Source: an uncultured Erysipelotrichaceae bacterium (GTDB lineage: Bacteria > Bacillota_I > Bacilli_A > Erysipelotrichales > Erysipelotrichaceae). Taken from it: DNA of 64,000 nt. The notes beneath the pieces were generated by a model. The model worked only from the letters and a program-made list of their open reading frames with translations, searched no databases and was not told where the DNA came from. Location: assembly GCA_903789495.1 (NCBI GenBank), contig CAIFEQ010000004.1:21141-85140 (forward strand), written 5' to 3'. Numbering within the stretch: the first letter of the stretch is position 1; each line of letters opens with the position of its first letter. The position numbers were made by a program, and so were the translations under genes. Shown here in pieces: positions 8,319-16,791 of the stretch.

Positions 8319-9056
8319 TCATTTTTCGGCAACGTTTCCGCCGGTCGTATAGATGGTCAGCGCAAGCATGCCGATGCCCAGAAGAACCCAGGGCAGCGCG
8401 GCCGTCCAGAAATCCCGGAACGCCCCGCCGGCAAGATAAGCGGCAATCAGGATGAGAAGACTTACCACGGCGATCCCGGCACAGACCAGCAGACCCCGGA
8501 TCGAGGGCGTCATATCCAGCTTCAGGTCATACTTTTTCAGGAGTCTGCGGAAGCCGGCCCCGCAGTAGGACAGGGTAAGGACATAGATCCCGGCCAGCAC
8601 CAGCCAGGAAAGCAGTGACGCATGCAGGCCCTGTTCAAAACCAGTGGTGATGAGAGCGGGAATAATCAGAAAGATCAGCAGCAGGAAGAGGGCCAGATAG
8701 CGCTTCTGGAAGATCTTCTGAATCATGGCCAGCCGGGAAGCATCGTCGGTAAACAGTTCGTTCTCGGCCGCTGCCGCCTCCCGCGGTTTGGCAAAATAGT
8801 TCCAGCCCATGCCGGCATACAGGCATTCCCATCCGTAATCCTTCAGCAGGACTTCATAATCCGGCCGGTTCTGCAGCGGAACATCGCTGTACTCCAGCCG
8901 CACCACCATATCGGCCGGTTCGGTCTGTTCAAAGGTATAAAGGCACTGGAAGCGGACCCGGACCAGTTTCCAGCCTTTCTTGAACATGTCCTGAAGCCAC
9001 TGCTCTTCCGCTTCATAATCGGTGATGGTAAAGAATCTGAAGCATGTTCTGCTCAT
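8319..9056 (-). CDS. DUF2812 membrane protein
   Basis: Protein of 245 residues with an N-terminal soluble DUF2812-like domain (FFTITDYEAEEQWLQDMFKKG, typical of the family, through about residue 110) and four hydrophobic helices in the C-terminal half (near 120-140, 148-165, 186-208, 218-236). DUF2812 proteins are commonly encoded immediately after a PadR regulator, as here: its ATG overlaps the PadR stop codon by four bases (ATGA at 9053-9056). Function is unknown; the constant PadR linkage suggests a membrane protein made in response to an envelope or drug signal, by inference only. It is the last gene of this two-gene unit. Confidence 0.82.
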   Translation of the reverse strand: MSRTCFRFFTITDYEAEEQWLQDMFKKGWKLVRVRFQCLYTFEQTEPADMVVRLEYSDVPLQNRPDYEVLLKDYGWECLYAGMGWNYFAKPREAAAAENELFTDDASRLAMIQKIFQKRYLALFLLLIFLIIPALITTGFEQGLHASLLSWLVLAGIYVLTLSYCGAGFRRLLKKYDLKLDMTPSIRGLLVCAGIAVVSLLILIAAYLAGGAFRDFWTAALPWVLLGIGMLALTIYTTGGNVAEK

Positions 9057-9373
9057 TTTCCGTCATCCTCCTCAACCACCTGATACAGGTGGCGGATCCG
9101 TTTCTTTTCCCGGTCCAGGACTTCCTGACCCAGCGGGGTGATCCGGTAGTACTTCCGTTTGTCTTCTTCCCGGGTAAAGGCAATCAGGCCGTCTTTCTCC
9201 ATTTTGGCGATCGTCCCGTACATGGTCCCGGGACCGATGGTCAGATTTCCCGCGGTCAGTTCCTTCACCCGCTGCGTGATGCCGTAGCCATGGCGTTCCT
9301 GCTGCAGAGAAAGCAGGATGTAGAACGCGGACTCCGTCATCGGTACATATACCTTTTCAATGTGTCTGTCCAT
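9053..9373 (-). CDS. PadR-family transcriptional regulator
   Basis: Compact PadR-like winged-helix repressor of 106 residues. The family hallmarks are visible: MTESAFYILLSLQQERHGYGI near residues 12-32 (the HGYxI signature), IGPGTMYGTIAKMEKDGLI (residues about 47-65) and RKYYRITPLG (about 74-83), then a short dimerisation helix. PadR proteins usually repress their own operon and release DNA on binding phenolics or drugs. It is the first gene of the unit with the DUF2812 gene and overlaps it by four bases. A perfect 8-bp inverted repeat 30 bases upstream of the start is a good candidate for its own operator. Confidence 0.92.
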   Translation of the reverse strand: MDRHIEKVYVPMTESAFYILLSLQQERHGYGITQRVKELTAGNLTIGPGTMYGTIAKMEKDGLIAFTREEDKRKYYRITPLGQEVLDREKKRIRHLYQVVEEDDGK

Positions 9374-9402
9374 AGGTTTTTTTGCTGCGAAGTATCGAAC
9401 TT

Positions 9403-9423
9403 AGATATATCGCAGCACGATAT
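9403..9423. promoter_or_regulatory. Probable PadR operator (inverted repeat)
   Basis: ATATATCG (9403-9410), five-base spacer, CGATATAT (9416-9423): a perfect 21-base palindrome in the promoter region of the padR-DUF2812 unit. PadR operators are commonly AT-rich inverted repeats of this size overlapping the promoter. Confidence 0.6.
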
Positions 9424-9636
9424 ATTAATAACAGGATCGGGCAGGTATGTCAAGATCCTGCTGCAGAGAGCAGAACAGAAGGATCCCTGGCTGTTCACCT
9501 GATCGGAAGGCAGCACTGCGCCGGAGACCTGCCAGCATGCCTGATGTCATGATCCGCTGCCATATCCGGTTATATACCGCAGGCCGCCGGTCACAGGCAG
9601 CGTATTTTCCGCTATAGTAGGAACAGAGGTACGACC

Positions 9637-10233
9637 ATGTCAAAACTGACTGAGCAGGCCATCCGCCAAGCCTTCCGGGACATGCTGGCAGACAGAAGCC
9701 TGGACACCATCACGGTTACCGAACTGGTGCACCGGTGCGGCATCAACCGCAAGACTTTTTACCGTCATTACAGCAGTCTGGGGGCTCTGGCTTCCGCCCT
9801 GGCCTCAGAAGGCCTGATGCAGGCCATCGGCGAAGACTGCTATCCGGAAAACTGGCAGCGCGGCATGCTGCGGGCCTTTGCCTGGCTGAAGGAGAACCGC
9901 AAAGCCGTCGAAAACATCTACGCTTCGGTCTATTACGAAGAGGTCAGACGCAGCACGGCCATTACCATTCATGCAGGTCTGGAAAAGAATCTGACCCGGG
10001 CCCTGGAAATCTACCGGGAGAACACCGGCCGGGATCTGGTGCTGAAACCGGATGATACGGATCTGGTTCTGCGTTACTTTACGACCACGGTACAGGCCTT
10101 TCTGGAGGAGTACATTGCCCTGGATATGCGTTATGCACCGGCTTCGTATGTGGGACGCATGGAACTGCTGATCTTCAATGAGATGTACCCGATCTTTGAC
10201 CGCTTCTATGCGTATTATCAGAAACAGAAATGA
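9637..10233 (+). CDS. TetR/AcrR-family regulator
   Basis: TetR-type regulator of 198 residues. The N-terminal helix-turn-helix is clear: AIRQAFRDMLADRSLDTITVTELVHRCGINRKTFYRHYSS (residues about 8-47, shown here only as the HTH region), with the RKTFYRHY recognition helix. The C-terminal ligand domain (about 80-190) resembles the DhaS/TetR_C_8 type found in many Firmicutes. A -10 TATAGT (9613-9618) followed by AGGAACAGAGG lies just upstream. It is monocistronic, ending at a terminator, and converges on the SDR unit at 10324, which it might regulate although that is not shown by the sequence. Confidence 0.9.
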   Translation: MSKLTEQAIRQAFRDMLADRSLDTITVTELVHRCGINRKTFYRHYSSLGALASALASEGLMQAIGEDCYPENWQRGMLRAFAWLKENRKAVENIYASVYYEEVRRSTAITIHAGLEKNLTRALEIYRENTGRDLVLKPDDTDLVLRYFTTTVQAFLEEYIALDMRYAPASYVGRMELLIFNEMYPIFDRFYAYYQKQK

Positions 10234-10235
10234 CG

Positions 10236-10258
10236 AACCGCCGTGTGAGCGGTTTTTT
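10236..10258 (+). terminator. Intrinsic terminator after tetR
   Basis: AACCGC (10236-10241) pairs with GCGGTT (10249-10254), followed by TTTT. Confidence 0.85.
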
Positions 10259-10270
10259 CGATACCCGGAG

Positions 10271-10304
10271 AAGAAGAAAAAGCAGATCGGCTGAGATCTG
10301 CTTT
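10271..10304 (-). terminator. Intrinsic terminator of the SDR pair
   Basis: A perfect 10-bp stem (10279-10288 with 10295-10304, 6-base loop). Read on the minus strand it is followed by a T-rich tract (complement of 10271-10280), 20 bases beyond the SDR stop codon. Confidence 0.85.
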
Positions 10305-10323
10305 GATGATCTTCGCCGGAAGA

Positions 10324-11094
10324 TCAGTTCATGACCTGCCCGCCGTTGCAGAGAATGTCCTGCCCGTTGATGCCGCTGGCCTCATCCGAAGCCAGGAAAG
10401 CGACCATGTCGGCAATCTCTTCCACTGGCTGGAACCGGCCCAGGGGCTGACTCTTTTTCTGGTACTCCCGCACCGCTTCGACCGGGACGTTCATGATCTT
10501 TGCGGTCTGCTGGGCAATACGATCCTGCATTGGCGTCAGGATAGTGCCGGGGCAGTAGGCATTGACCGTGATATGGTACCTGGCCAGGGCCTGGGACATG
10601 GCCTGGGTCATGCCCCGGATGGACCACTTGGTGGTCGTGTATTCAAAGGTGACCGGGGTTTCCCGGAAGCCGGATTGACTGCAGGCGTTGATGATCCTGC
10701 CGCCCCAGGGCTGATTCTTCATGATGGCCACGGCTTCCTTTGCATTGAGGAACATCGAGACCACATTGATGTTGTAGGTATTGATCATGTTCCGAACCGA
10801 AACCATCTCCATGGTGCGGATGGGGCAGATACCGGCATTGTTGACCAGGACATCCAGCCGGCCATAATGTTCCTGGATCTGCTGATACATGGCATGAACC
10901 TGGTTTTCGTCCGAGACATCCGCTGCCACAGCCAGACAGTCTACGCCGAGGGCCCGGACTTCTGCGGTGGTTTCTTCCGGGGCTTTGAGATCGTTGACGG
11001 CCAGATCATAGCCGTCCCTGGCCAGCCGTAAGGCGATGGCCTTGCCGATGCCGGCTCCGGCACCGGTGACTAATGCGACTTTCTTTGTATTCAT
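10324..11094 (-). CDS. Short-chain dehydrogenase (catalytically complete partner)
   Basis: Classical SDR of 256 residues with every key residue: TGAGAGIG (10-17), NNAG (85-88), S139, Y152 and K156 (EYTTTKWSIRG) and a CPGTI loop after the catalytic site. It resembles acetoin/diacetyl-reductase-like and sugar-alcohol dehydrogenases; the substrate is not evident. The start at 11094 follows GAGGAG at 5 bases; the open frame continuing upstream is noncoding relative to the neighbour. It is the second gene of a two-gene operon, 10 bases downstream of a shorter, degenerate SDR (11105-11752), which suggests the two products may form one enzyme. Confidence 0.9.
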   Translation of the reverse strand: MNTKKVALVTGAGAGIGKAIALRLARDGYDLAVNDLKAPEETTAEVRALGVDCLAVAADVSDENQVHAMYQQIQEHYGRLDVLVNNAGICPIRTMEMVSVRNMINTYNINVVSMFLNAKEAVAIMKNQPWGGRIINACSQSGFRETPVTFEYTTTKWSIRGMTQAMSQALARYHITVNAYCPGTILTPMQDRIAQQTAKIMNVPVEAVREYQKKSQPLGRFQPVEEIADMVAFLASDEASGINGQDILCNGGQVMN

Positions 11095-11104
11095 GCTGTC
11101 CTCC

Positions 11105-11752
11105 TCAGTCGGTATAGCGGCCATGGTTGACCATGACGTTCTGACCGGTGATATTCTGATTGACATCTGAGCCAAGATAGAAGGCAACATTTGCGGCCTC
11201 TTCGTCACTGGCCTGGGGACCGACACAGCAGGCATTGACCTTGATGTCCTGCCCGGCCAGCTGACTGGCCATGGCCCGGGTTGTACCGCGCAGGGCCCAG
11301 GACACCGTGGAAGACAGGAATTCCTGCGGGTCGGTGGTGAAGGCATTGTCTCTGGACATGTTCACGATGTGGCCGCCCTTGTTCTGTTCCTTCAGGATTT
11401 TAACCACGGCATTGGAAACATTCAGTACGGGGATGATGCAGGACGCAAAGGCCTGACGCAGGCTGTCCGGGGCTGTTTCCTCGAAACCTCCGGAAGGGAA
11501 GTCTGCGGTGTTGTTGACGAGAACATCCACGGTACCGCTGGCAGCCAGGGCTGCTGTGACGGTCTGGGCTGCCCCGTCTTCCTGCTGCAGATCGCCGGCG
11601 GCGTATGCCACGTCCAGCTCTTCTGCCAGCTCCTGCAGCGCTGCTTCGTCACGGTCCAGCAGGACGACCGTATACCCCTTGGCTTTGAATCTGCCGGCTA
11701 TGGCTCTGCCATAGCGGTTCAGGGCACCGGTCAGAAACACGGTCTGTGTCAT
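11105..11752 (-). CDS. Degenerate SDR lacking catalytic Tyr/Lys
   Basis: SDR-fold protein of 215 residues, shorter than the usual 250. Aligned by eye with its operon partner, the cofactor motif is TGALNRYG (middle glycine replaced by Arg13), NNAG has become NNTA (80-83), the catalytic Tyr and Lys positions are Ser147 and Ser151 (FLSSTVSWALRG against FEYTTTKWSIRG), and the PG after the active site is VG. Only the Ser (S133) remains. The reading frame is intact, with a good ribosome site (AAGGAGGAACTCAAG before the ATG), so it is not simply decaying. Inference: a non-catalytic subunit or a protein with a different job. Its promoter region holds nested inverted repeats. Confidence 0.8.
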   Translation of the reverse strand: MTQTVFLTGALNRYGRAIAGRFKAKGYTVVLLDRDEAALQELAEELDVAYAAGDLQQEDGAAQTVTAALAASGTVDVLVNNTADFPSGGFEETAPDSLRQAFASCIIPVLNVSNAVVKILKEQNKGGHIVNMSRDNAFTTDPQEFLSSTVSWALRGTTRAMASQLAGQDIKVNACCVGPQASDEEAANVAFYLGSDVNQNITGQNVMVNHGRYTD

Positions 11753-11781
11753 CTTGAGTTCCTCCTTGATATTTCCCTCAC

Positions 11782-11859
11782 AAAATAAGGGAGAGCAGGG
11801 ATCAGAACAATTCCCAGAAAGCCATCGTGTACCGCTTTGGGTACAGAAAGATTGTTCTG
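11782..11859 (-). promoter_or_regulatory. Promoter and nested palindromes upstream of SDR pair
   Basis: Leftward promoter TTGTTC (complement of 11805-11810), 17-base spacer, TATTTT (complement of 11782-11787). CAGAACAAT (11803-11811) and ATTGTTCTG (11851-11859) form a perfect 9-bp inverted repeat that covers the -35; inside it TGTACC (11828-11833) pairs with GGTACA (11840-11845). Likely operator(s) for an unidentified regulator. Confidence 0.55.
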
Positions 11860-11879
11860 GGGCAGAAGAGGGAGGTATG

Positions 11880-11912
11880 AAAAAGCTCAGAGCCATCTTC
11901 TGAACTCTGAGC
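11880..11912 (-). terminator. Intrinsic terminator of opp operon
   Basis: GCTCAGAG (11885-11892) pairs with CTCTGAGC (11905-11912); the minus-strand product continues with TTTTT (complement of 11880-11884). Confidence 0.88.
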
Positions 11913-11952
11913 GGTTCCGGTTATGGCCGGAATAACGGGACAAGGATCCTTC

Positions 11953-13641
11953 TTATTCGGATTTGATGACGTGCTTGAAGGAGTCCACACCAGCCGCGTG
12001 GAATTCAATGCCGGTGACGTTCGGGTTGATCATCAGCGTCTTGCCGATCTGGAAGATCGGCACAGCGCAGGGATCCTCGACCACCAGGATGCGCTCCGCA
12101 TCGATGTAGTCCTGCCATCTCTTTTCCAGATCATTGGCATCTTCCCCATAGTCTGCCGCATAAAGCAGCCGGTTGAACTCTTCATTGTTGTAGGAACCGG
12201 AGGCCGTATGGTTCTCATAGTTGATATAGACATCCAGCGTGGACTGCGGATCCGGATAGTCCGGCGCCCAGCGGGTCAGACAGATCTGATAATCCATCTG
12301 CCCCTGCAGCTGCGCCCGGGTCTTCTTCGGCACCCGCTTCAGGGTGACCGTCATGCCCAGGGATTCCAGATTGTACTGGACATACTCACCGACAATCTTG
12401 GAGGTATCATCATCGGCCATCATGATTTCCAGCGAGACATCATGGCCGAGTTCTTCTCTGGCCTTGTCATAGTATTCCTGCGCTTTCTCAGGATCATATT
12501 CGGTCAGCTGCCCGGCATCATCCCGGAAGTCGTTGCCGTCCGGGCCGGTGGAGACACCCATGGCCACGAAGCCCGCAGCCGGAATGGAACCGTCCTTCAG
12601 GACGTTATTGGCAATGGTTTCCCGGTCAATGGCATAGCTGATGGCCTTGCGGAGGTTGAGGTTCTGCATGTCCGTGTTTTCCGGCCGGACCTTGGTCGAC
12701 ACACAAAGGGCCAGATACCAGACAAAGCTGTCCTGGCGGGAGGTGAAGCCCGGTTCGTTCTTGTACTGCTCAACCTGGTCGCCGACGACCTTGACGACAT
12801 CAATATTGCCGGCCAGGTATTCCATCATGGCCGTCTGGGAATCCTGCAGATAGCGGAAGACAATCTTATCCACATACGGTTCCATTTCATCCGCCTTGAA
12901 GTAATACGGGTTCTTCTCAAAGACGTACTGGGAACCGACAGTGTATTCAGTCATCTGGTAAGGCCCGCAGAACAGCAGGTTGTCCACATTCAGGGCATAC
13001 TGGTCGCCGCAGGATTCATAGAACGCCTGGTTCAGCGGAAAGAAGGAAGGGAAGGAAGTCAGGGAAAGGAAGAAGCCGCAGGGCATCTCCAGATCCACTT
13101 CGAAGGTTCTGTCATCCACTGCCTTGACGCCCAGCTGATCCAGACTCATTTCCCCGCTGTGGACTGCCGCGGCATTCTTCACGTGCATGGCATCCAGCAG
13201 GAAGGCATAGGCTGATGCCGTTTCCGGATCATCCAGACGCTGCCAGCCGAAGACGAAGTCACTGGCGGTCACCGGCTCGCCATTGGACCACCTGGCGTCG
13301 GCAAGATGGAAGGTATAGGTCAGGCCATCCTCGCTGATGTCCCAGCTTTCGGCCAGTTCCGGCAGGATGTTCCCGTCCGCATCGACATCGGTCAGACCGA
13401 CATTGCAGATGTTATGGACAATAAAGGTCGTGCCATCGGTATTTTCTTCGTAATCCATGTTGTAGATGTCCGTATCCAGCGCTACGGTCAGCGTCGTGGG
13501 TTCAGATGCGGAAGTCTGTTCCTGCGAAGATGAAGATGAAACCGTTGAAACGGATGCGGCGCTGCCGGTACTGTCTGCAGCACAGCCGGTCAGCAGACAG
13601 ACGGCCGCAGTGAAAGCCAGCAGTTTTTTCAGCTCATGCAT
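11953..13641 (-). CDS. oppA: Oligopeptide ABC transporter, substrate-binding lipoprotein
   Basis: Solute-binding protein of 562 residues of the SBP_bac_5 (OppA/DppA) family. The N-terminus MHELKKLLAFTAAVCLLTGCAAD is a lipoprotein signal with the lipobox LTGC, followed by a Ser/Thr-rich linker (about 20 residues) and the mature domain with family motifs LPELAESWDISEDGLTYTFHL and RKAISYAIDRE. It captures peptides at the outer face of the membrane and hands them to OppBC. It is the last gene of the oppBCDFA operon, 93 bases after oppF, and is followed by the terminator at 11880. The ATG at 13641 has GGAG-type sequence upstream; earlier in-frame codons lack a signal peptide. Confidence 0.93.
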   Translation of the reverse strand: MHELKKLLAFTAAVCLLTGCAADSTGSAASVSTVSSSSSQEQTSASEPTTLTVALDTDIYNMDYEENTDGTTFIVHNICNVGLTDVDADGNILPELAESWDISEDGLTYTFHLADARWSNGEPVTASDFVFGWQRLDDPETASAYAFLLDAMHVKNAAAVHSGEMSLDQLGVKAVDDRTFEVDLEMPCGFFLSLTSFPSFFPLNQAFYESCGDQYALNVDNLLFCGPYQMTEYTVGSQYVFEKNPYYFKADEMEPYVDKIVFRYLQDSQTAMMEYLAGNIDVVKVVGDQVEQYKNEPGFTSRQDSFVWYLALCVSTKVRPENTDMQNLNLRKAISYAIDRETIANNVLKDGSIPAAGFVAMGVSTGPDGNDFRDDAGQLTEYDPEKAQEYYDKAREELGHDVSLEIMMADDDTSKIVGEYVQYNLESLGMTVTLKRVPKKTRAQLQGQMDYQICLTRWAPDYPDPQSTLDVYINYENHTASGSYNNEEFNRLLYAADYGEDANDLEKRWQDYIDAERILVVEDPCAVPIFQIGKTLMINPNVTGIEFHAAGVDSFKHVIKSE

Positions 13642-13734
13642 GTTTTCCTTCTTCTCCCTCTTTTTTCTTCTTTGAACAGCAGATGCAGACGATGGACGGA
13701 TGGACGTGAAACGAAAGACCAGGCGGATGAGCAT

Positions 13735-14691
13735 TCAGATCTGCTCTGGCGGAATACTGCTCCACTTCCTGTATTCTTCATCCGTGGCCAGTACATAGTG
13801 CGTACGGGTCAGGTAATGAAGCGTGCCCTTGTCATAGTCGATGCCTTCCGCTTCCCGGTCATAGACCAGGGCGCGCCGTTTCTTCTCCACGATGGGATTG
13901 GCATGCGGAATGGCGGACAGCAGGGAACGGGTATAGGGATGCACGGGATGATCAAAGATCTCTTCGGTCGTGCCGCTTTCCAGCATGTGTCCCATATGCA
14001 TGACGCCGACCCGGTCGGATATGTAGCGCACCATCGCCAGATCGTGGGCAATGAAGAGATAGGTGATGCCCATCTGTTCCTGCAGATCCTTCATCAGATT
14101 CACGACCTGGGCCTGGATGGACACATCCAGCGAAGAGATCGGTTCATCCGCAATGACGAGTTTCGGATGCATGATCAGGGCCCGGGCAATGCCGATGCGC
14201 TGCCGCTGGCCGCCGGAGAACTGCTGAGGATAGCGGGAGGCCTGTTCCTGCGAAAGACCGACTCGGTCCAGCATGGCGTAAACCTGTTCTTCCAGATCCT
14301 GGCGGTTCTGACAGAGATGATGAATTTTCAGTCCCTCCCCGATGATTTCCCGGATCTTCTTGCGGGGATTCAGGGAAGCCATGGGATCCTGGAAGATCAT
14401 CTGCATGTTGGTGCGCAGATAGTGCTCATCTTCTCTGGAAAGAGGACCGGAGAGGTCGTGACCGTCAAAGAGAATCTTTCCCGCTGTCGGCTGATACAGC
14501 CGGATGATGGCCCGGCCAGTCGTGGATTTGCCCGAACCGGATTCCCCGACCAGACCGAAGGTTTCGCCCCGGTAGATCTCGAAGCTGATGTTGTCTACCG
14601 CTTTGACCGTGTAGGTCCGGGACACGCGGAAGTACTGTTTCAGATGCTCCACCCGCAGAAGGGGTTCTTCTTCGTAGTGCACCGTGCTCAT
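13735..14691 (-). CDS. oppF: Oligopeptide ABC transporter ATPase OppF
   Basis: ABC ATPase of 318 residues, the second of two nucleotide-binding subunits of the peptide importer. Walker A GESGSGKST (near residue 50), Q-loop IFQDPMASLNPR, signature FSGGQRQR, Walker B LVIADEP with SSLDVS, and H-loop IAHDL are all present. The C-terminal oligopeptide-transporter extension (HPYTRSLLSAIP and beyond) is typical of OppF, although the usual Cys cluster for an iron-sulfur site is not seen. Its ATG overlaps the oppD stop codon by four bases, so the pair is translationally coupled. Confidence 0.95.
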   Translation of the reverse strand: MSTVHYEEEPLLRVEHLKQYFRVSRTYTVKAVDNISFEIYRGETFGLVGESGSGKSTTGRAIIRLYQPTAGKILFDGHDLSGPLSREDEHYLRTNMQMIFQDPMASLNPRKKIREIIGEGLKIHHLCQNRQDLEEQVYAMLDRVGLSQEQASRYPQQFSGGQRQRIGIARALIMHPKLVIADEPISSLDVSIQAQVVNLMKDLQEQMGITYLFIAHDLAMVRYISDRVGVMHMGHMLESGTTEEIFDHPVHPYTRSLLSAIPHANPIVEKKRRALVYDREAEGIDYDKGTLHYLTRTHYVLATDEEYRKWSSIPPEQI

Positions 14692-15782
14692 TTCAGACCG
14701 GCCTCCTTCTTCATCCGGGCAATGCGTTCCCGCAGTTCCGGCGGCATTTCCACCTGGGGTGCCCGGGGATCACAGAGCCAGGAGGCGACCCGGTGATGGC
14801 CGCCGACGTTGTACATCGGGGGCTGTTCGCGGTAGTCGATGTTCAGGGCAAAGCGGTTGCGGGGCGCGAAGGCATCGCCCTGAATGGGCAGGATCAGATT
14901 GGGCGGCGTGCCGGGAATGGCATAGAGACGGCGGGAATCGGTATGGAGATCCGGCATCGAGGCCAGCAGGCCCCAGGTATAGGGGTGCCGGGGATCATAA
15001 AAGACCTCGTTGACCAGGCCTTTTTCGATGATTCTGCCGGCATACATGACGGCGACGTAGTCGGCGATCTTGGCGACGACGCTCAGGTCATGCGTGATGT
15101 AGATGATGGACATGCCCTTTTTCTTCTGCAGCTGCTGGATCAGTTCGAGAATGCGGGCCTGAATGGTCACGTCCAGGGCGGTCGTCGGCTCGTCGCAGAT
15201 CAGCACATCCGGATCGCAGGCCAGAGCGATGGCAATGACCACCCGCTGACGCATGCCGCCGGAAAGCTGATGCGGATACTGGCCGAACCGTTTCGGCGGA
15301 TTTTCAATACCGACTTCTTCCAGCAGTTCCAGCGTCCGCTGCTTCGCCTGGCTTCTGCTCAGGCGGTTATGGATCAGCATCGGTTCCATGATCTGTTTGC
15401 CGATAGGCATCGTGGGGTCCAGGGAGGTCATCGGATCCTGGAAGACCATGGCAATGTGCTGGCCGGAGAACCGCTCACGCACCGTGCGCTGCGGCAGACT
15501 GGTCAGCTCTGTGGTTTCCTTTTCGCCTTTGTCATTGACCCAGGTATAGAAGATGGAACCGGAATCAATCCGGCCGTTGGCAGCCAGGATGCCCATGACC
15601 GCCTTGACGGTCACCGACTTGCCGGAACCGGATTCCCCGACAATGGCGAGTGTTTCTCCCCGGTAGAGATCCAGCCGCACACCCCGCAGGGCGCGGACCC
15701 GGCCGTAGGCGGTATCGAAGGAGACCTGCAGATCCCGGATGCTCAGAATGCGGTCTTTGTTGTCGCGTTTTCCGTTATCCAT
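14688..15782 (-). CDS. oppD: Oligopeptide ABC transporter ATPase OppD
   Basis: ABC ATPase of 364 residues that pairs with OppF. Walker A GESGSGKSVT, Q-loop VFQDPMTSLDP, signature LSGGMRQRV, Walker B LICDEPTTALD and H-loop ITHDLS are intact. A short insertion (FYTWVNDKGEKETTEL, near residues 80-95) after the first strand lengthens the protein slightly. The C-terminal OppD extension reads HPYTWGLLASMPDL, then GTPPNLI. Gene order B-C-D-F-A with a 9-base gap from oppC and a four-base overlap with oppF supports one transcript driven by the promoter upstream of oppB. Confidence 0.95.
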   Translation of the reverse strand: MDNGKRDNKDRILSIRDLQVSFDTAYGRVRALRGVRLDLYRGETLAIVGESGSGKSVTVKAVMGILAANGRIDSGSIFYTWVNDKGEKETTELTSLPQRTVRERFSGQHIAMVFQDPMTSLDPTMPIGKQIMEPMLIHNRLSRSQAKQRTLELLEEVGIENPPKRFGQYPHQLSGGMRQRVVIAIALACDPDVLICDEPTTALDVTIQARILELIQQLQKKKGMSIIYITHDLSVVAKIADYVAVMYAGRIIEKGLVNEVFYDPRHPYTWGLLASMPDLHTDSRRLYAIPGTPPNLILPIQGDAFAPRNRFALNIDYREQPPMYNVGGHHRVASWLCDPRAPQVEMPPELRERIARMKKEAGLK

Positions 15783-15791
15783 AGGCCTGCC

Positions 15792-16790
15792 TCAGTGGCG
15801 CTGGCTGGGATCAAAGGCATCCCGCAGCCCGTCTGCCATCAGATTGAAACTCAGAACCAGCGCAACCAGAATCACAATCGGGAAGAAGATCTGGTAGGGA
15901 TAGATGGTAAAGGACTTGTAGCCATCCGAGATCAGTGTGCCCAGAGAGGCCATCGGGGCCTGCACCCCGATGCCGATGAAGGACAGGAAGGCTTCCGAGA
16001 AGATGGCCCCGGGGATGGAGAACATGGACATCACGATCACCTGTCCGAACATGTTCGGCATGATTTCCCGGAAAATGATGGCGCGGTTCTTTTCCCCCAG
16101 CGTGCGGGAGGCAAGCACATACTCGCTTTCCTTCAGCTTGAGCATTTCTGCCCGGGCGATTCTGGCCATGCCGATCCAGCCGGTGATCATCAGGGCAAAG
16201 ATGATGCTGATGAGGCCAGGCGGCAGAACCAGCTGCAGCAGGGTCACGACAACCAGGTTCGGAATGCCGCTGAGAATCTCGATGATCCGCTGCATGACCA
16301 TGTCCACCCGGCCGCCGAAATAGCCGGAAATCAGGCCATAGGAAAGGCCGATGAAGAGATCAAAAAAGACAGCCGTAAAGGCAACCAGCAGGGAAATGCG
16401 CGTACCTTCCCAGACCCGGGTGAAGAGGTCCCGGCCCTGGACATCTGTGCCGAACCAGAAGGCCACGTCGTCAAATCCCTTTTCCGCATAGACATCATGT
16501 CCGTTCAGCATGCCGTTGAAGCCCAGCCATTCCAGTCCCTTGATTTTAGGCGGCAGGTCCTGGTACTGAATCTGGATCTCACGGTAGGTATGGCCGGAGA
16601 TCATGGGGCCGATGATGGCGAAAAAGACAATGACGCAGATGATGACCATTCCCGTCACGGCCCCTTTGTTTTTCCGGAAGTTCAGCCAGACATCCTGCAG
16701 GGAGGATCCTGGCGCATAGGTTCTGTCGCGCTGCTGTTCCGATCTGCCGGCAAAACAGAAATCATCCTGCCGCGCTGCCGTTACGCTCAT
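15792..16790 (-). CDS. oppC: Oligopeptide ABC transporter permease OppC
   Basis: Inner-membrane permease of 332 residues of the BPD_transp_1 family. It has an N-terminal cytoplasmic stretch, TM1 (GMVIICVIVFFAIIGPMI), an extracytoplasmic loop, the HLGTD-like FWFGTDVQGRDLF motif and four to five further membrane segments. The EAA coupling loop that contacts the ATPase is recognisable as ...LGEKNRAIIFREIMPN. I chose the ATG at 16790 because GGAGAGG from the end of oppB lies nine bases before it; the alternative ATG at 16799 would abut the ribosome site. The start is one base past the oppB stop codon. Confidence 0.92.
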   Translation of the reverse strand: MSVTAARQDDFCFAGRSEQQRDRTYAPGSSLQDVWLNFRKNKGAVTGMVIICVIVFFAIIGPMISGHTYREIQIQYQDLPPKIKGLEWLGFNGMLNGHDVYAEKGFDDVAFWFGTDVQGRDLFTRVWEGTRISLLVAFTAVFFDLFIGLSYGLISGYFGGRVDMVMQRIIEILSGIPNLVVVTLLQLVLPPGLISIIFALMITGWIGMARIARAEMLKLKESEYVLASRTLGEKNRAIIFREIMPNMFGQVIVMSMFSIPGAIFSEAFLSFIGIGVQAPMASLGTLISDGYKSFTIYPYQIFFPIVILVALVLSFNLMADGLRDAFDPSQRH

Positions 16791-16791
16791 C

